DNA from: Streptomyces toyocaensis
Lineage (GTDB): Bacteria > Actinomycetota > Actinomycetes > Streptomycetales > Streptomycetaceae
Direction of reading: 5' to 3'
NCBI RefSeq assembly: GCF_000725125.1
Contig: NZ_JFCB01000016.1
Span: 62,001 to 126,000 of the forward strand
DNA length: 64,000 bases
The notes below the pieces were generated by a model that saw only the letters and a list, made by a program, of their open reading frames with translations, made no database searches and was not told the origin of the DNA. The translations under genes were made by a program, and so were the position numbers. Shown piece after piece: positions 33,872 to 43,057 of this stretch (position 1 is its first letter; each line of letters opens with the position of its first letter).

Positions 33872-34941
33872 CGGGCACCTCCCGCCGACAACGCTGTCCG
33901 GGCGGCGGCGAGTTCGGCGGTCAGGACCTCCACGAGCTGTCCGGCGGGCAGCTCCCGGGCCATCCGGTGGCCCTGCCCCGCCCACAGGGCCATGCCCTGG
34001 GCGTCGCCGGCCTTGGCGGCGGCCTTGCGCAGCGGTGCGGTGAGGTGGTGGACGTCCGGGTAGGCGGCGGGCGCGTAGGGGCCGTGCTCGCGCAGGAAGC
34101 GGTTGACCAGGGCACGGGCCGGGCGGCCGGAGAAGGCCCGGGTGAGCTCGGTGCGGACGTACAGGGGGCTGGTGAGGGCCCGCTTGTGCAGGGCGTGCGC
34201 GCCGGACTCGTGCGCGGCGACGAAGGCCGTGCCGAGCTGGGCCGCGGCGGCGCCGGCCGCGAGGACGGCGGCGATCTGACCACCGCGCATGATGCCGCCG
34301 GCGGCGACGACCGGGATGCCGACGGACTCCCGGACCTGGGCGACGAGGGACAGCACGCCGAGGCCGGAGCCGTCCGTCTCCGGGACGTCGCGGTGGGTGC
34401 CCTGGTGGCCGCCGGCCTCGACGCCCTGCGCGATCACCGCGTCCGCGCCGGCCCGCTCCACGGCCCGGGCCTCCTCCGCCGTCGTGGCGGTGACCATGGT
34501 GAACGTGCCGACGCGGCGCAGGGAGTCCAGGACCTCCCGGGAGGGCACCCCGAAGTGGAACGACACCACCGGCACCGGGTTGTCCAGCAGCACGGCGAGC
34601 TTGGCGTCGTAGCCGTCGTCGCGGCCGCTGTCGGGGTCGCCGAGCTCGGTCTCGTACCAGGAGGCCTCACCGGCCAGCTGGTGGGCGTAGACGCCGACGG
34701 CGGAGGGGTCGGCCGTCTCCGGCTGCGGCAGGAAGAGGTTGACGCCGAAGGGCCGGGCGGTCAGTCCCCGCAGTTGCTTGATCTCCTGGTACATCCCGTC
34801 CGCGGTCTTGTACCCGGCGGCCAGGAAACCGAGACCGCCCGCCTCGGACACGGCCGCGGCGAGCTGCGGCACGGCGGCACCGCCCGCCATGGGGGCCTGC
34901 ACGATCGGGTGCGGGAAGAGATCGGTCGGTACGGAGGACAT
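33868..34941 (-). CDS. Nitronate monooxygenase / 2-nitropropane dioxygenase-like flavoprotein
   Basis: This is a 357-residue FMN TIM-barrel protein. QAPMAGGAAVPQLAAAVSEAGGLGFL starts the barrel, and AQGVEAGGHQGTH contains the catalytic His region of the class. GGIMRGGQIAAVLAAGAAAAQLGTAF forms the phosphate-binding strands. The natural substrate may be propionate-3-nitronate or another nitronate. It sits between dnaJ and rsmE and overlaps rsmE by four bases. Confidence 0.85.
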   Translation of the reverse strand: MSSVPTDLFPHPIVQAPMAGGAAVPQLAAAVSEAGGLGFLAAGYKTADGMYQEIKQLRGLTARPFGVNLFLPQPETADPSAVGVYAHQLAGEASWYETELGDPDSGRDDGYDAKLAVLLDNPVPVVSFHFGVPSREVLDSLRRVGTFTMVTATTAEEARAVERAGADAVIAQGVEAGGHQGTHRDVPETDGSGLGVLSLVAQVRESVGIPVVAAGGIMRGGQIAAVLAAGAAAAQLGTAFVAAHESGAHALHKRALTSPLYVRTELTRAFSGRPARALVNRFLREHGPYAPAAYPDVHHLTAPLRKAAAKAGDAQGMALWAGQGHRMARELPAGQLVEVLTAELAAARTALSAGGAR

Positions 34942-35039
34942 GACGGCATGTTGTCACGTCCCCCGACCAAGTCCGAATCCGCCCTTCCCCTTGGCATAAG
35001 CCACTTTTCGGCGGTGTTCCTCGGCGCCCGCCGAACGCG

Positions 35040-36179
35040 TCAGCGCCCGTTGAACGCGTCCTTCAGCCGTGAGAACAGTCCCTGCTGCCCCGGCTGGAAG
35101 GTGCCCTGGGGCCTTTCCTCGCCCCTCAGCTTGGCCAGTTCGCGCAGGAGGCGTTCCTGTTCGGGGTCGAGCTTGGTCGGCGTCTGGACCTCGACGTGGA
35201 CGATGAGGTCGCCCCGGCCGCCGCCGCGCAGATGCGTGACGCCCCGGCCGTGCAGCGGGATCGACTGGCCGGACTGGGTGCCGGGCCGGATGTCGACCTC
35301 CTCCATGCCGTCCAGCGTCTCCAGCGGCACCTTGGTGCCGAGGGCCGCCGCGGTCATCGGGATGGTGACCGTGCAGTGCAGGTCGTCGCCGCGCCGCTGG
35401 AAGGTCGGGTGCGGGAGTTCGTGGATCTCGACGTACAGGTCGCCGGCCGGGCCGCCGCCGGGACCGACCTCGCCCTCGCCGGCCAGCTGGATCCGGGTGC
35501 CGTTGTCGACACCGGCCGGGATCTTGACCGTGAGCGTGCGCCGGGAGCGGACCCGGCCGTCACCGGCGCACTCCGGGCACGGCGTGGGGACCACCGTGCC
35601 GAAGCCCTGGCACTGCGGGCACGGGCGGGACGTCATGACCTGGCCCAGGAAGGACCGCGTGACCTGCGAGACCTCACCACGGCCGCGGCACATGTCACAG
35701 GTCTGCGCGCTGGTGCCGGGCGCCGCGCCCTCGCCGCTGCAGGTGGTGCAGACGATCGCCGTGTCGACCTGGATGTCCTTGGTCGTGCCGAACGCGGCCT
35801 CGTCCAGCTCGATCTCGATGCGGATCATCGCGTCCTGGCCCCGCCGGGTGCGCGAGCGCGGGCCGCGCTGGGACGCCGTGCCGAAGAAGGCGTCCATGAT
35901 GTCGGAGAAGTTGCCGAAGCCACCGGCCCCGAAGCCGCCCGCGCCGCCGGCGCCGCCGGACTGCGAGAGCGGGTCGCCGCCGAGGTCGTAGACCTGCTTC
36001 TTCTGCGGGTCCGACAGCACCTCGTAGGCGGCGTTGATCTCCTTGAACCGCTCCTGGGTCTTCGGATCCGGGTTGACGTCCGGGTGCAGCTCGCGGGCGA
36101 GCCGCCGGAAGGCCTTCTTGATCTCCTCCTGCGACGCGTCGCGGCGCACGCCGAGTACGGCGTAGTAGTCCGTGGCCAC
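35040..36179 (-). CDS. dnaJ: Co-chaperone DnaJ
   Basis: This is a 379-residue type I DnaJ that stimulates DnaK. The J domain contains the HPD motif (RELHPDVNP), followed by a Gly-rich stretch, four CxxC zinc-finger repeats (CTTC, CDMC, CPQC, CPEC) and the C-terminal substrate domain. The GTG start shares one base with the hrcA stop (TAGTG), so it is coupled to hrcA. Streptomyces usually carry a second copy with dnaK; this hrcA-linked one is the DnaJ2 type. Confidence 0.93.
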   Translation of the reverse strand: MATDYYAVLGVRRDASQEEIKKAFRRLARELHPDVNPDPKTQERFKEINAAYEVLSDPQKKQVYDLGGDPLSQSGGAGGAGGFGAGGFGNFSDIMDAFFGTASQRGPRSRTRRGQDAMIRIEIELDEAAFGTTKDIQVDTAIVCTTCSGEGAAPGTSAQTCDMCRGRGEVSQVTRSFLGQVMTSRPCPQCQGFGTVVPTPCPECAGDGRVRSRRTLTVKIPAGVDNGTRIQLAGEGEVGPGGGPAGDLYVEIHELPHPTFQRRGDDLHCTVTIPMTAAALGTKVPLETLDGMEEVDIRPGTQSGQSIPLHGRGVTHLRGGGRGDLIVHVEVQTPTKLDPEQERLLRELAKLRGEERPQGTFQPGQQGLFSRLKDAFNGR

Positions 36180-37195
36180 TACGACTCCGCCAGGATCTGT
36201 CCGACGTACCGTGCCACTGCGCGTACCGCTCCCATCGTTCCGGGGTAGTCCATGCGGGTCGGTCCGACCACGCCGAGCTTGGCGACAGCCTCGCCGCCCG
36301 AACCGTAGCCGACCGACACGACAGACGTGGAGTTGAGTCCTTCGTGGGCGTTCTCATGACCGATACGGACGGTCACGCCCGGATCCTTCGCCTCACCGAG
36401 CAGCTTGAGAAGCACGACCTGCTCCTCGAGCGCCTCCAGGACGGGCCGGATCGTGAGGGGGAAGTCATGTCCGAAGCGGGTGAGATTGGCGGTGCCGCCG
36501 ATCATCAGCCGCTCCTCGTTCTCCTCGACGAGCGTCTCCAGGAGGGTGGAGAGCACCGTCGAGACCGTACCGCGGTCGTCGGCCTCGAAGGCCTCCGGGA
36601 GGTCCTCCACCAGGCTCGGCACGTCCGCGAAGCGGCGGCCCGCGACCCGGGCGTTGAGCCGCGCCCGCAGGTCCGCCAGGGACGACTCGCCGAACGGCGC
36701 CGGGCAGTCGACCATGCGCTGCTCGACCCGGCCGGTGTCCGTGATCAGCACCAGCATCAGCCGCGCGGGCGCCAGGGACAGCAGTTCCACGTGGCGCACC
36801 GTCGAACGGGTCAGCGACGGGTACTGCACGACGGCGACCTGCCGGGTGAGCTGCGCGAGCAGCCGTACGGTCCTGGCCACCACGTCGTCCAGGTCGACGG
36901 CGCCCTCGAGGAAGTTCTGGATGGCCCGCCGCTCGGGCGCGGTCATCGGCTTGACCCCGGCGAGCTTGTCGACGAACAGCCGGTAGCCCTTGTCGGTGGG
37001 GATGCGCCCGGCACTGGTGTGCGGCTGGGCGATGAAGCCCTCGTCCTCCAGGGCCGCCATGTCGTTGCGCACGGTGGCCGGGGAGACGCCGAGGTTGTGC
37101 CGCTCGGTGAGCGCCTTGGAGCCGACGGGCTCCTCGGTGCCCACGTAGTCCTGGACGATGGCGCGCAGCACCTGGAGCCTGCGTTCACTGAGCAT
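36179..37195 (-). CDS. hrcA: Heat-inducible transcription repressor HrcA
   Basis: This is a 338-residue repressor that binds CIRCE elements. The N-terminal winged helix is LSERRLQVLRAIVQDYVGTEEPVGSK, followed by a GAF-like dimer domain and the C-terminal YPGTMGAVRAVARYVGQIL. A perfect CIRCE element lies 39 bp upstream of the ATG, so the hrcA-dnaJ operon is self-regulated. Confidence 0.95.
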   Translation of the reverse strand: MLSERRLQVLRAIVQDYVGTEEPVGSKALTERHNLGVSPATVRNDMAALEDEGFIAQPHTSAGRIPTDKGYRLFVDKLAGVKPMTAPERRAIQNFLEGAVDLDDVVARTVRLLAQLTRQVAVVQYPSLTRSTVRHVELLSLAPARLMLVLITDTGRVEQRMVDCPAPFGESSLADLRARLNARVAGRRFADVPSLVEDLPEAFEADDRGTVSTVLSTLLETLVEENEERLMIGGTANLTRFGHDFPLTIRPVLEALEEQVVLLKLLGEAKDPGVTVRIGHENAHEGLNSTSVVSVGYGSGGEAVAKLGVVGPTRMDYPGTMGAVRAVARYVGQILAES

Positions 37196-37233
37196 CGCGC
37201 ACACCTCCAGTAGCTTTCCGCCCGGTAACGTCT

Positions 37234-37260
37234 CTGGCACTCTTCGCACCCGAGTGCCAG
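37234..37260 (-). promoter_or_regulatory. CIRCE element (HrcA operator)
   Basis: CTGGCACTC and GAGTGCCAG form a perfect 9-bp inverted repeat with a 9-bp spacer, the classic CIRCE geometry. The outer bases differ from the TTAGCACTC consensus as expected for high-GC genomes. Confidence 0.92.
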
Positions 37261-37357
37261 ACTTCCCCGGCCCAGTGTACGGCCGGGGGGTACGCCCCGG
37301 GCAAGGCCGGTCCCGCGCCGTCGTGCCGGGCGGCGCCGTCCCCGGTAGCGTCCCGCC

Positions 37358-38086
37358 ATGACCGTGACTTGGGAAGAGTCGGGATGGGAACAAGTGGCGC
37401 CCGGGGTGGGGCGGTGCCGGCTGCCGGTGTGGGACTGCACGGCGGGGCTCGTGGTGGGCACCGACGCCGTGCTGCTCGTCGACGCCGGGTCCGGTCTGGG
37501 TGAGGGCGAACGGCTGCGGGCCGAGGCGCGGGCGCTCACCGGCCGCCGTGTGACGCATCTCGCGCTCACCCATCCCCACTTCGATCACCTCCTGGGGGCC
37601 GCGGCGTTCGCGGGTACGGAGGTGTTCGGCGCGGTGGGCATGGAGACGGTGCTGACGCCGCGAGGGCGTGAGGAGCTGCGTGCCGACGCGGTGCGCCACG
37701 GGCTGGACGCGCGGGCGGCTCAGGAGGCGGCGGACGCGCTGGTCCCGCCCCGGCACGCGGTGTCCGGCGAGTGGACGCTCGACCTGGGCGGCGGCCGGCA
37801 GGTGCTGCTGGCGAACGTGGGGCCCGGGCACACGGCCCACGATCTGGCGGTCCTGGTGCCCGGCGACCCGGAGGTGGTCTTCTGCGGCGACCTGGTCGAG
37901 GAGTCGGGCGAGCCGCAGGCGGGCCCCGACGCCGTACCGTCGCGGTGGCCCGCCGCACTGGACCGGCTGCTGGCGCTGGGCGGGGAGGACGCGCGGTACG
38001 TCCCCGGTCACGGGGCGGTGGTCGACGCCGCGTTCGTCCGGGCCCAACGCGAGGTCCTGGCGGAGCGTTTCGGCGTGTCGGACTGA
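37358..38086 (+). CDS. MBL-fold metallo-hydrolase
   Basis: This is a 242-residue metallo-beta-lactamase-fold hydrolase with the metal motif THPHFDH, the later His in GPGHTAHDLAV, Asp in FCGDLVEES and the final VPGHGAVVD. No signal peptide. The exact substrate is unknown; the subgroup resembles small cytoplasmic hydrolases. It is divergent from hrcA and 34 bp upstream of the DUF3097 gene. Confidence 0.85.
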   Translation: MTVTWEESGWEQVAPGVGRCRLPVWDCTAGLVVGTDAVLLVDAGSGLGEGERLRAEARALTGRRVTHLALTHPHFDHLLGAAAFAGTEVFGAVGMETVLTPRGREELRADAVRHGLDARAAQEAADALVPPRHAVSGEWTLDLGGGRQVLLANVGPGHTAHDLAVLVPGDPEVVFCGDLVEESGEPQAGPDAVPSRWPAALDRLLALGGEDARYVPGHGAVVDAAFVRAQREVLAERFGVSD

Positions 38087-38120
38087 TCACGACGGGCATG
38101 ATCCTCGTATCGTCGTCAGA

Positions 38121-38927
38121 ATGCGCCAGTACTCCGCCGATCTGACCCCCTCGTGGAAGAAGCCGCAGCCGGTTCCCGAGGTCGCGGCCGAGCCCGGCCT
38201 GGTCGTGGAGGAGCCGGGCACCGGCTTCTGCGGCGCGGTGATCCGCTGCGAGGCCGGCACGGTGACCCTGGAGGACCGCTTCGGCAAGCACCGCGTGTTC
38301 CCGCTGGAGCCGCGCGGGTTCCTGCTGGAGGGGCGCGTGGTGACGCTGGTACGGCCCGCCTCCGGTCCCCGGAGGCCCACGCGTACGGCGTCCGGTTCCG
38401 TCGCCGTCCCCGGCGCGCGGGCCCGGGTCGCCCGCGCGGGGCGCATCTACGTCGAGGGCCGGCACGACGCGGAGCTGGTCGAGAAGGTGTGGGGCGACGA
38501 CCTGCGCGTCGAAGGGGTCGTCGTGGAGTACCTGGAGGGCGTGGACGACCTGCCGTCGATAGTCGAGTCCTTCGGTCCCGGCCCGGACGCGCGGCTGGGG
38601 GTCCTGGTGGACCATCTGGTCCCGGGGTCGAAGGAGTGGCGGATCGCGGAGGCGGTGACGAGCGAGCACGCGCTGGTCGTGGGGCACCCCTACATCGACA
38701 TCTGGGAGGCGGTGAAGCCGGCGTCCGTGGGGATCGCCGGGTGGCCCCGGGTGCCGCGGGGGCAGGACTGGAAGACGGGGGTGTGCGCCGCACTGGGGTG
38801 GCGCGTGGCGCACACGGGGGAGGCGTGGCAGCGGATCCTCGGCTCGGTGCGCTCGTACAGGGACCTGGAGCCGGAACTCCTGGGCCGCGTGGAGGAACTG
38901 ATCGACTTCGTCACGGCCCCGTCGTGA
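38121..38927 (+). CDS. DUF3097 family protein
   Basis: This is a 268-residue actinobacterial conserved protein (DUF3097). It starts MRQYSADLTPSWKKPQPVPEV and has the conserved core IYVEGRHDAELVEKVWGDDLR and GVLVDHLVPGSKEWRIAEAV. The EGRHDAE and VDHL segments are reminiscent of a TOPRIM-type acidic site, but that is my inference. Function unknown. It follows the MBL gene and precedes the large intergenic repeat. Confidence 0.8.
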   Translation: MRQYSADLTPSWKKPQPVPEVAAEPGLVVEEPGTGFCGAVIRCEAGTVTLEDRFGKHRVFPLEPRGFLLEGRVVTLVRPASGPRRPTRTASGSVAVPGARARVARAGRIYVEGRHDAELVEKVWGDDLRVEGVVVEYLEGVDDLPSIVESFGPGPDARLGVLVDHLVPGSKEWRIAEAVTSEHALVVGHPYIDIWEAVKPASVGIAGWPRVPRGQDWKTGVCAALGWRVAHTGEAWQRILGSVRSYRDLEPELLGRVEELIDFVTAPS

Positions 38928-38939
38928 CAGGCGGGCTTC

Positions 38940-39130
38940 TTCGCCCCCGCCGCCCCTTCCCGTCCCGTCCCGGGGGCGCCGCCCCCGTAGCCCCGCTCGT
39001 CAGACGCCGGAGGGGCCGACACACCAGCCCGTCCGGCGATTGGGGACGAGGCCCGTTCAGGGCCGAAGCGCGGGGTCTGGGGGCGCGGCCCCCAGGGTCG
39101 GGACGGGAAGGGGCGGCGGGGGCGTAAGAA
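38940..39130. repeat. Structured intergenic repeat, copy 2
   Basis: About 190 bp lies between two convergent genes. The ends are a perfect 22-bp inverted repeat, starting CCCCGCCGCCCCTTCCCGTC at 38946 and ending in its complement near 39123, and the interior repeats the blocks of the element at 32974-33130 in the opposite orientation. It would fold into a long cruciform or hairpin and likely serves as a bidirectional terminator. The blocks resemble sequences I remember as widespread between Streptomyces genes. Confidence 0.75.
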
Positions 39131-39132
39131 GG

Positions 39133-40374
39133 TCAGTCCACCAGGTCCCGCACCACCGCGTCCGCCAGCAGCCGCCCCCGCAGGGTGAGGGCCGCGCGGC
39201 CCGCCTCGTACGGACCCTGCTGGAGCAGCCCGTCCGTCAGGGCCCGGCGGGATGCCGCCAGCCCCTCAGGGCGGAGGAGCGACAGCGGAACGCCCTCCTC
39301 CAGCCGCAGTTCGAGCAGGATCCGCTCCACCCGCCGGTCCTCGTCCGACAGGATCTCCCGCCCCGCCCCCGGCGACCGCCCACCCGCCAGCGCCGCCGCG
39401 TACGCCCCCGGGTGCTTGACGTTCCACCAGCGCACCCCGCCCACGTGCGAGTGGGCGCCGGGACCCGCGCCCCACCAGTCGGCGCCGCGCCAGTACAGCT
39501 CGTTGTGCAGGCAGCGGGCCGCCTCCGAGGTGGCCCAGTTGGACACCTCGTACCAGTCGAGCCCCGCCGCCGACAGCATCTCCTCGGCGATCAGGTACCG
39601 GTCCGCGTGGACGTCGTCGTCCGTCATCGGCACCTCACCGCGCCGGATGCGGCGAGCGAGCTGCGTGCCCTCCTCCACGATCAGCGCGTAGGCCGACACG
39701 TGATCCGGGCCGGCCCCGAGCGCCGCGTCCAGCGACGCCCGCCAGTCGTCGTCCGACTCCCCCGGCGTGCCGTAGATCAGGTCCAGGTTGACGTGCTCGA
39801 AGCCCGCCGCCCGCGCCTCGGCGACGCAACGCTCGGGGCGCCCGGGGGTGTGTGTGCGGTCCAGCACGTCCAGCACGTGCCGCCGGGCGCTCTGCATGCC
39901 GAACGACACCCGGTTGAAGCCGCCCTCGCGCAGCGCCGCCAGGTACGCCGGGCCGACCGACTCGGGATTCGCCTCCGTCGTCACCTCGGCGTCCGCCGCC
40001 AGCCCGAACTCCTCCCGTACCGCCCCCAGCATCCGTACGAGGTCGTCGGCCGCCAGCAGCGTCGGCGTGCCCCCTCCGACGAACACCGTGCGGACCGGCC
40101 GCGGATCGTCCCCCAGCACCTTGCGGGCCAGGCGGATCTCGTCGATCAGGGTCTCGGCGTAGTTGTCGCGGGAGGCCAGCACTCCGCCGGTGCCGCGCAG
40201 CTCGGTCGCGGTGTAGGTGTTGAAGTCGCAGTAGCCGCAGCGGGTCGCGCAGTACGGGACGTGCAGGTAGAAGCCGAGGGGGCGGTCGGCGGCCCCGGCG
40301 AGCGCGGAGGCGGGCAGCGCGCCGTCGGCGGGGACGGGCTCGCCGTCGGGGAGTGCGGAAGGCATGTGCTCCAT
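39133..40374 (-). CDS. hemW: Radical SAM protein HemW (heme chaperone)
   Basis: This is a 413-residue radical SAM protein related to oxygen-independent coproporphyrinogen oxidase. The [4Fe-4S] motif is CATRCGYCDFNTY (CxxxCxxC), preceded by FYLHVPYC, and FVGGGTPTLL follows. HemW binds heme and delivers it to respiratory enzymes rather than oxidising coproporphyrinogen. Two ATGs, 40374 and 40365, are possible. It follows the SpoIIE phosphatase gene by 28 bp. Confidence 0.9.
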   Translation of the reverse strand: MEHMPSALPDGEPVPADGALPASALAGAADRPLGFYLHVPYCATRCGYCDFNTYTATELRGTGGVLASRDNYAETLIDEIRLARKVLGDDPRPVRTVFVGGGTPTLLAADDLVRMLGAVREEFGLAADAEVTTEANPESVGPAYLAALREGGFNRVSFGMQSARRHVLDVLDRTHTPGRPERCVAEARAAGFEHVNLDLIYGTPGESDDDWRASLDAALGAGPDHVSAYALIVEEGTQLARRIRRGEVPMTDDDVHADRYLIAEEMLSAAGLDWYEVSNWATSEAARCLHNELYWRGADWWGAGPGAHSHVGGVRWWNVKHPGAYAAALAGGRSPGAGREILSDEDRRVERILLELRLEEGVPLSLLRPEGLAASRRALTDGLLQQGPYEAGRAALTLRGRLLADAVVRDLVD

Positions 40375-40402
40375 TGTCCCGCACCCGGCAGCGCTCCCCG
40401 CC

Positions 40403-42418
40403 TCACTCCGCCTGGAGCACCAGCAGCGCGAGGTCGTCGGCCGGCGGCCGGGCCCCGAACTCGTGCACGAGCTGGGTGATCCGTTCCGCTATCGGCTCGG
40501 CGTCCATCCCGGCGCACCCCGCGAGCGCCGCCGCGAGGCCGTCCCCGTCGTCGAACTGGCGGGAACCGGAGCGCCGCTCGGTGACCCCGTCGGTGACGCA
40601 CAGCAGGGTGTCGCCGGAGTACATCTCGAAGGTCTCACTGGTGTACGCGGCGTCCTCGACCACCCCGAGCAGCGTCTGCGGCTGGGCGACGGCGCGGACG
40701 GAGCCCTCGAGGTCGAGCAGCAGGGGCAGGGGGTGTCCCGCGGAGGCGAGGGTGCAGTGGACTCCGCCGGGGAACGGGACGAGTTCGCCGTAGAGGAGGG
40801 AGAGGAAGCGGGTCTGGGGACCGTCGCCGGGGACGGCGGGGCGGGCCCCGGCGGCCACCAGCGCGCGGGCGGCGGCGTCGGCCGCCTCGGTCGCGTCGTC
40901 GAGGAGGAGCTGGTTGAGGCGGTCGAGGACGTCGGCGACGCGGTACCCCTCGCGGGCGAGCAGCCGCAGCCAGGGCCGTACCAGTCCGATCACGACGGCC
41001 GCCTCGGGACCCTTGCCCTGGACGTCGCCGACGGCGAAGCACCAGCGGCCGTGGCCGGCCGGGAAGAGGTCGTAGAAGTCGCCGCTCGGTCCGCCCTTGT
41101 CGCAGGGTTCGTAGACGAGGGCGCTGCGCACCCCGGGGATCTCGGCGACGGCGCCGGGCAGCAGTCCGCGCTGGAGCACGGCGCTGATCGTGGCCTGCCG
41201 GGAGTACTGCCGGGCGGCGCCGATGGCGAGGGCGACCCGCCGGCCGAGGTCCTCCACGAGACCGGTGATCTCGTCGGGGAACCGGTCGATCCCACCCCGT
41301 CCGATCACCAGTGTCCCGAGCGGCCGCCCGCCGGCGACGAGCCGGTAGGCGAGGGCGGTGCCGCAGGCGCCGTCGGCCGGCACGTCGAGCGCCCCGTCCG
41401 GGCACCGGTAGGGGACGGGCCCCGGGCTCAGCGGGTCCCCGGGGTGGGGCGGGTTCTGTTCGAGGACCCGGCTCAGGTCCTCGATGCGGTTCTCGCTGGC
41501 GTGCCACACGCGGGCGAGGCGGGGGCCGCCGGCCGCCCGTGTGCCGTCGCTCCAGCCGCCGTGGCCGGTGGTCTCGTCCTCCAGCCACACCGCGCACCAG
41601 TCGGCCAGCCGCGGCACGATGAGCTGTCCGGTGAGCGAGGCGACCAGGTCCTCGTCCAGTTGCCCGGCGAGCAGGTCGGAGGCCTCGGCGAGGAAGGAGA
41701 GGGCGCCCCGCCCCAGCCAGGTGCCGTCGCGCCCGTGGCGGCGGGCGAGCCAGTCGTCGCCGTACGAGCCCCCGCGCCAGGTCTCCCGGGCGGCCCCGGG
41801 CGGCTCCCGGTGACCAGGCGCGTTCCGGGCGGCGAGCGGGTCCAGCGGGTCCGGGGCGAGGATCTCCGCCATCCTGAGGTCGTGCGCCGACGAGCGCTCC
41901 CCCGCGTACGCCTCGGCCTGCTCGCCCGCCCGGTGCTCCCCGGCGGAGAACCGGGCCCACACGGTCTTCGTGCCCGGGCGGTAGGTGATCCCCCAGGACT
42001 CCGAGAGCGCCGCGACGAGGCGCAGACCCCGCCCGTACTCGGGGATGTCGTGCGCCGGCGGCGTCTCTGGTCCGCCGCCGCGCGGTGCGCGGGACGGGTG
42101 CCGGTCGGCGACCTCGACGACGAGCGCCCCCGTGTCCTCCTCCAGCCGGCAGGCCAGGCGCACCTCGGTGCCGGCGTGCACGACGGCGTTGGTGACGAGT
42201 TCGCTGGCGACGAGCGCGGCGTCGTCGCCGACGCGGCCCGTGAGGTGCTCGGCGCCGGGCAGTGCGAGCTGCGTCCACTCGGTGAGCGCCTTGCGCAGCA
42301 GGGCCCGCGCGGAACCGGGTGCGAGGGGGCTTCCGGACAGGGTCGCTTCCACCCGCGTGCACCCCGGCGCGTCGGAGGCGCACAGGGCGGTCTCGCGCTG
42401 AGTCGGAATGGCCCGCAT
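40403..42418 (-). CDS. SpoIIE-family protein phosphatase with HATPase domain
   Basis: This is a 671-residue multidomain regulator. Residues about 20-160 form an RsbW-like HATPase domain (LVASELVTNAVVHAG, then EYGRGLRLVAAL). A central GAF-like segment follows, and the last 240 residues form the PP2C/SpoIIE phosphatase (CFAVGDVQGKGPEAA, LLCVTDGVTERR). Such proteins control sigma factors through anti-sigma-factor antagonists; partners are often encoded elsewhere. No membrane helix is visible. Confidence 0.88.
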   Translation of the reverse strand: MRAIPTQRETALCASDAPGCTRVEATLSGSPLAPGSARALLRKALTEWTQLALPGAEHLTGRVGDDAALVASELVTNAVVHAGTEVRLACRLEEDTGALVVEVADRHPSRAPRGGGPETPPAHDIPEYGRGLRLVAALSESWGITYRPGTKTVWARFSAGEHRAGEQAEAYAGERSSAHDLRMAEILAPDPLDPLAARNAPGHREPPGAARETWRGGSYGDDWLARRHGRDGTWLGRGALSFLAEASDLLAGQLDEDLVASLTGQLIVPRLADWCAVWLEDETTGHGGWSDGTRAAGGPRLARVWHASENRIEDLSRVLEQNPPHPGDPLSPGPVPYRCPDGALDVPADGACGTALAYRLVAGGRPLGTLVIGRGGIDRFPDEITGLVEDLGRRVALAIGAARQYSRQATISAVLQRGLLPGAVAEIPGVRSALVYEPCDKGGPSGDFYDLFPAGHGRWCFAVGDVQGKGPEAAVVIGLVRPWLRLLAREGYRVADVLDRLNQLLLDDATEAADAAARALVAAGARPAVPGDGPQTRFLSLLYGELVPFPGGVHCTLASAGHPLPLLLDLEGSVRAVAQPQTLLGVVEDAAYTSETFEMYSGDTLLCVTDGVTERRSGSRQFDDGDGLAAALAGCAGMDAEPIAERITQLVHEFGARPPADDLALLVLQAE

Positions 42419-42502
42419 GGGCGGCTCCCCGGGCAGTTCGTACGAAGAGAACTCGATCGCTGCCGACAGGGTGACAGAAAGGACCGGCCCATAAGCGGGG
42501 AG

Positions 42503-43042
42503 TCACCGAACTGGACCGCCAAGGGTGAAAAGAGTGCTCCGCAAGTGTGCAGGTACGAAGGGAAACCCGACCCGTTCCGAACATTCCCGAAGCCGCGTTG
42601 CCGGGCTGGTGCCAGCGGGCCCACTTCGCCGGACCGCCGAGCCGATCGGGCTGCGCCGGCTCGGCAGGAACCGCTCGCCGATGTCACGCCGGAACGACGA
42701 GAAGAGCGGTCCGGTCTCCGCCCGCCCGTCCGCGGCGACGGCGTCGTCGTAGGTGTACGGCCGGCGGAGGATGCGCCGCGGGTCCTGACCCACGTGGCCC
42801 CGCCGTAGGGGGGCGTGCTCGGAGATGGCCGGGAAGCCGAGGTCGTCCGTGGTGCCGACGTCGCGCGGGTCCTTCTTCGCGGTGAGCCCCGCGTCGGTCC
42901 GGACGATCCCCGAGAGGACGTCGCCGTCCAGGTCCGGGTTGGCGGTGCCGTCGGGCCGGCCCATGAGGTTGCGCCGGGTGACGCCTTCGCCCTCGACGCC
43001 GCGGGCGGGGCGGGGAGGATCCCGCCCCGCTCGCGCGTCACG
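42503..43042 (-). pseudogene. Remnant of a DyP-type (EfeB-like) peroxidase
   Basis: The reading frame contains GEGVTRRNLMGRPDGTANPD, matching the heme-peroxidase GxxDG region, and RRILRRPYTYDDA followed by an ETGPLFSSFRRDIGERF segment, matching the C-terminal part of DyP peroxidases. The N-terminal half and the domain between the two blocks are missing or scrambled, and the 3' end runs into unrelated sequence. The frame starts just after an in-frame TGA at 43043-43045. A separate functional protein starting at the ATG 42964 seems unlikely. It lies immediately after the acyl-CoA synthetase gene. Confidence 0.7.
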
Positions 43043-43057
43043 TCACGTCAGTGACGG

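Noticed and set aside
42503..42964. Intact small gene starting at the ATG 42964
   Set aside because: The similarity to DyP peroxidase continues upstream of that ATG, so a remnant of a larger gene is the better explanation.
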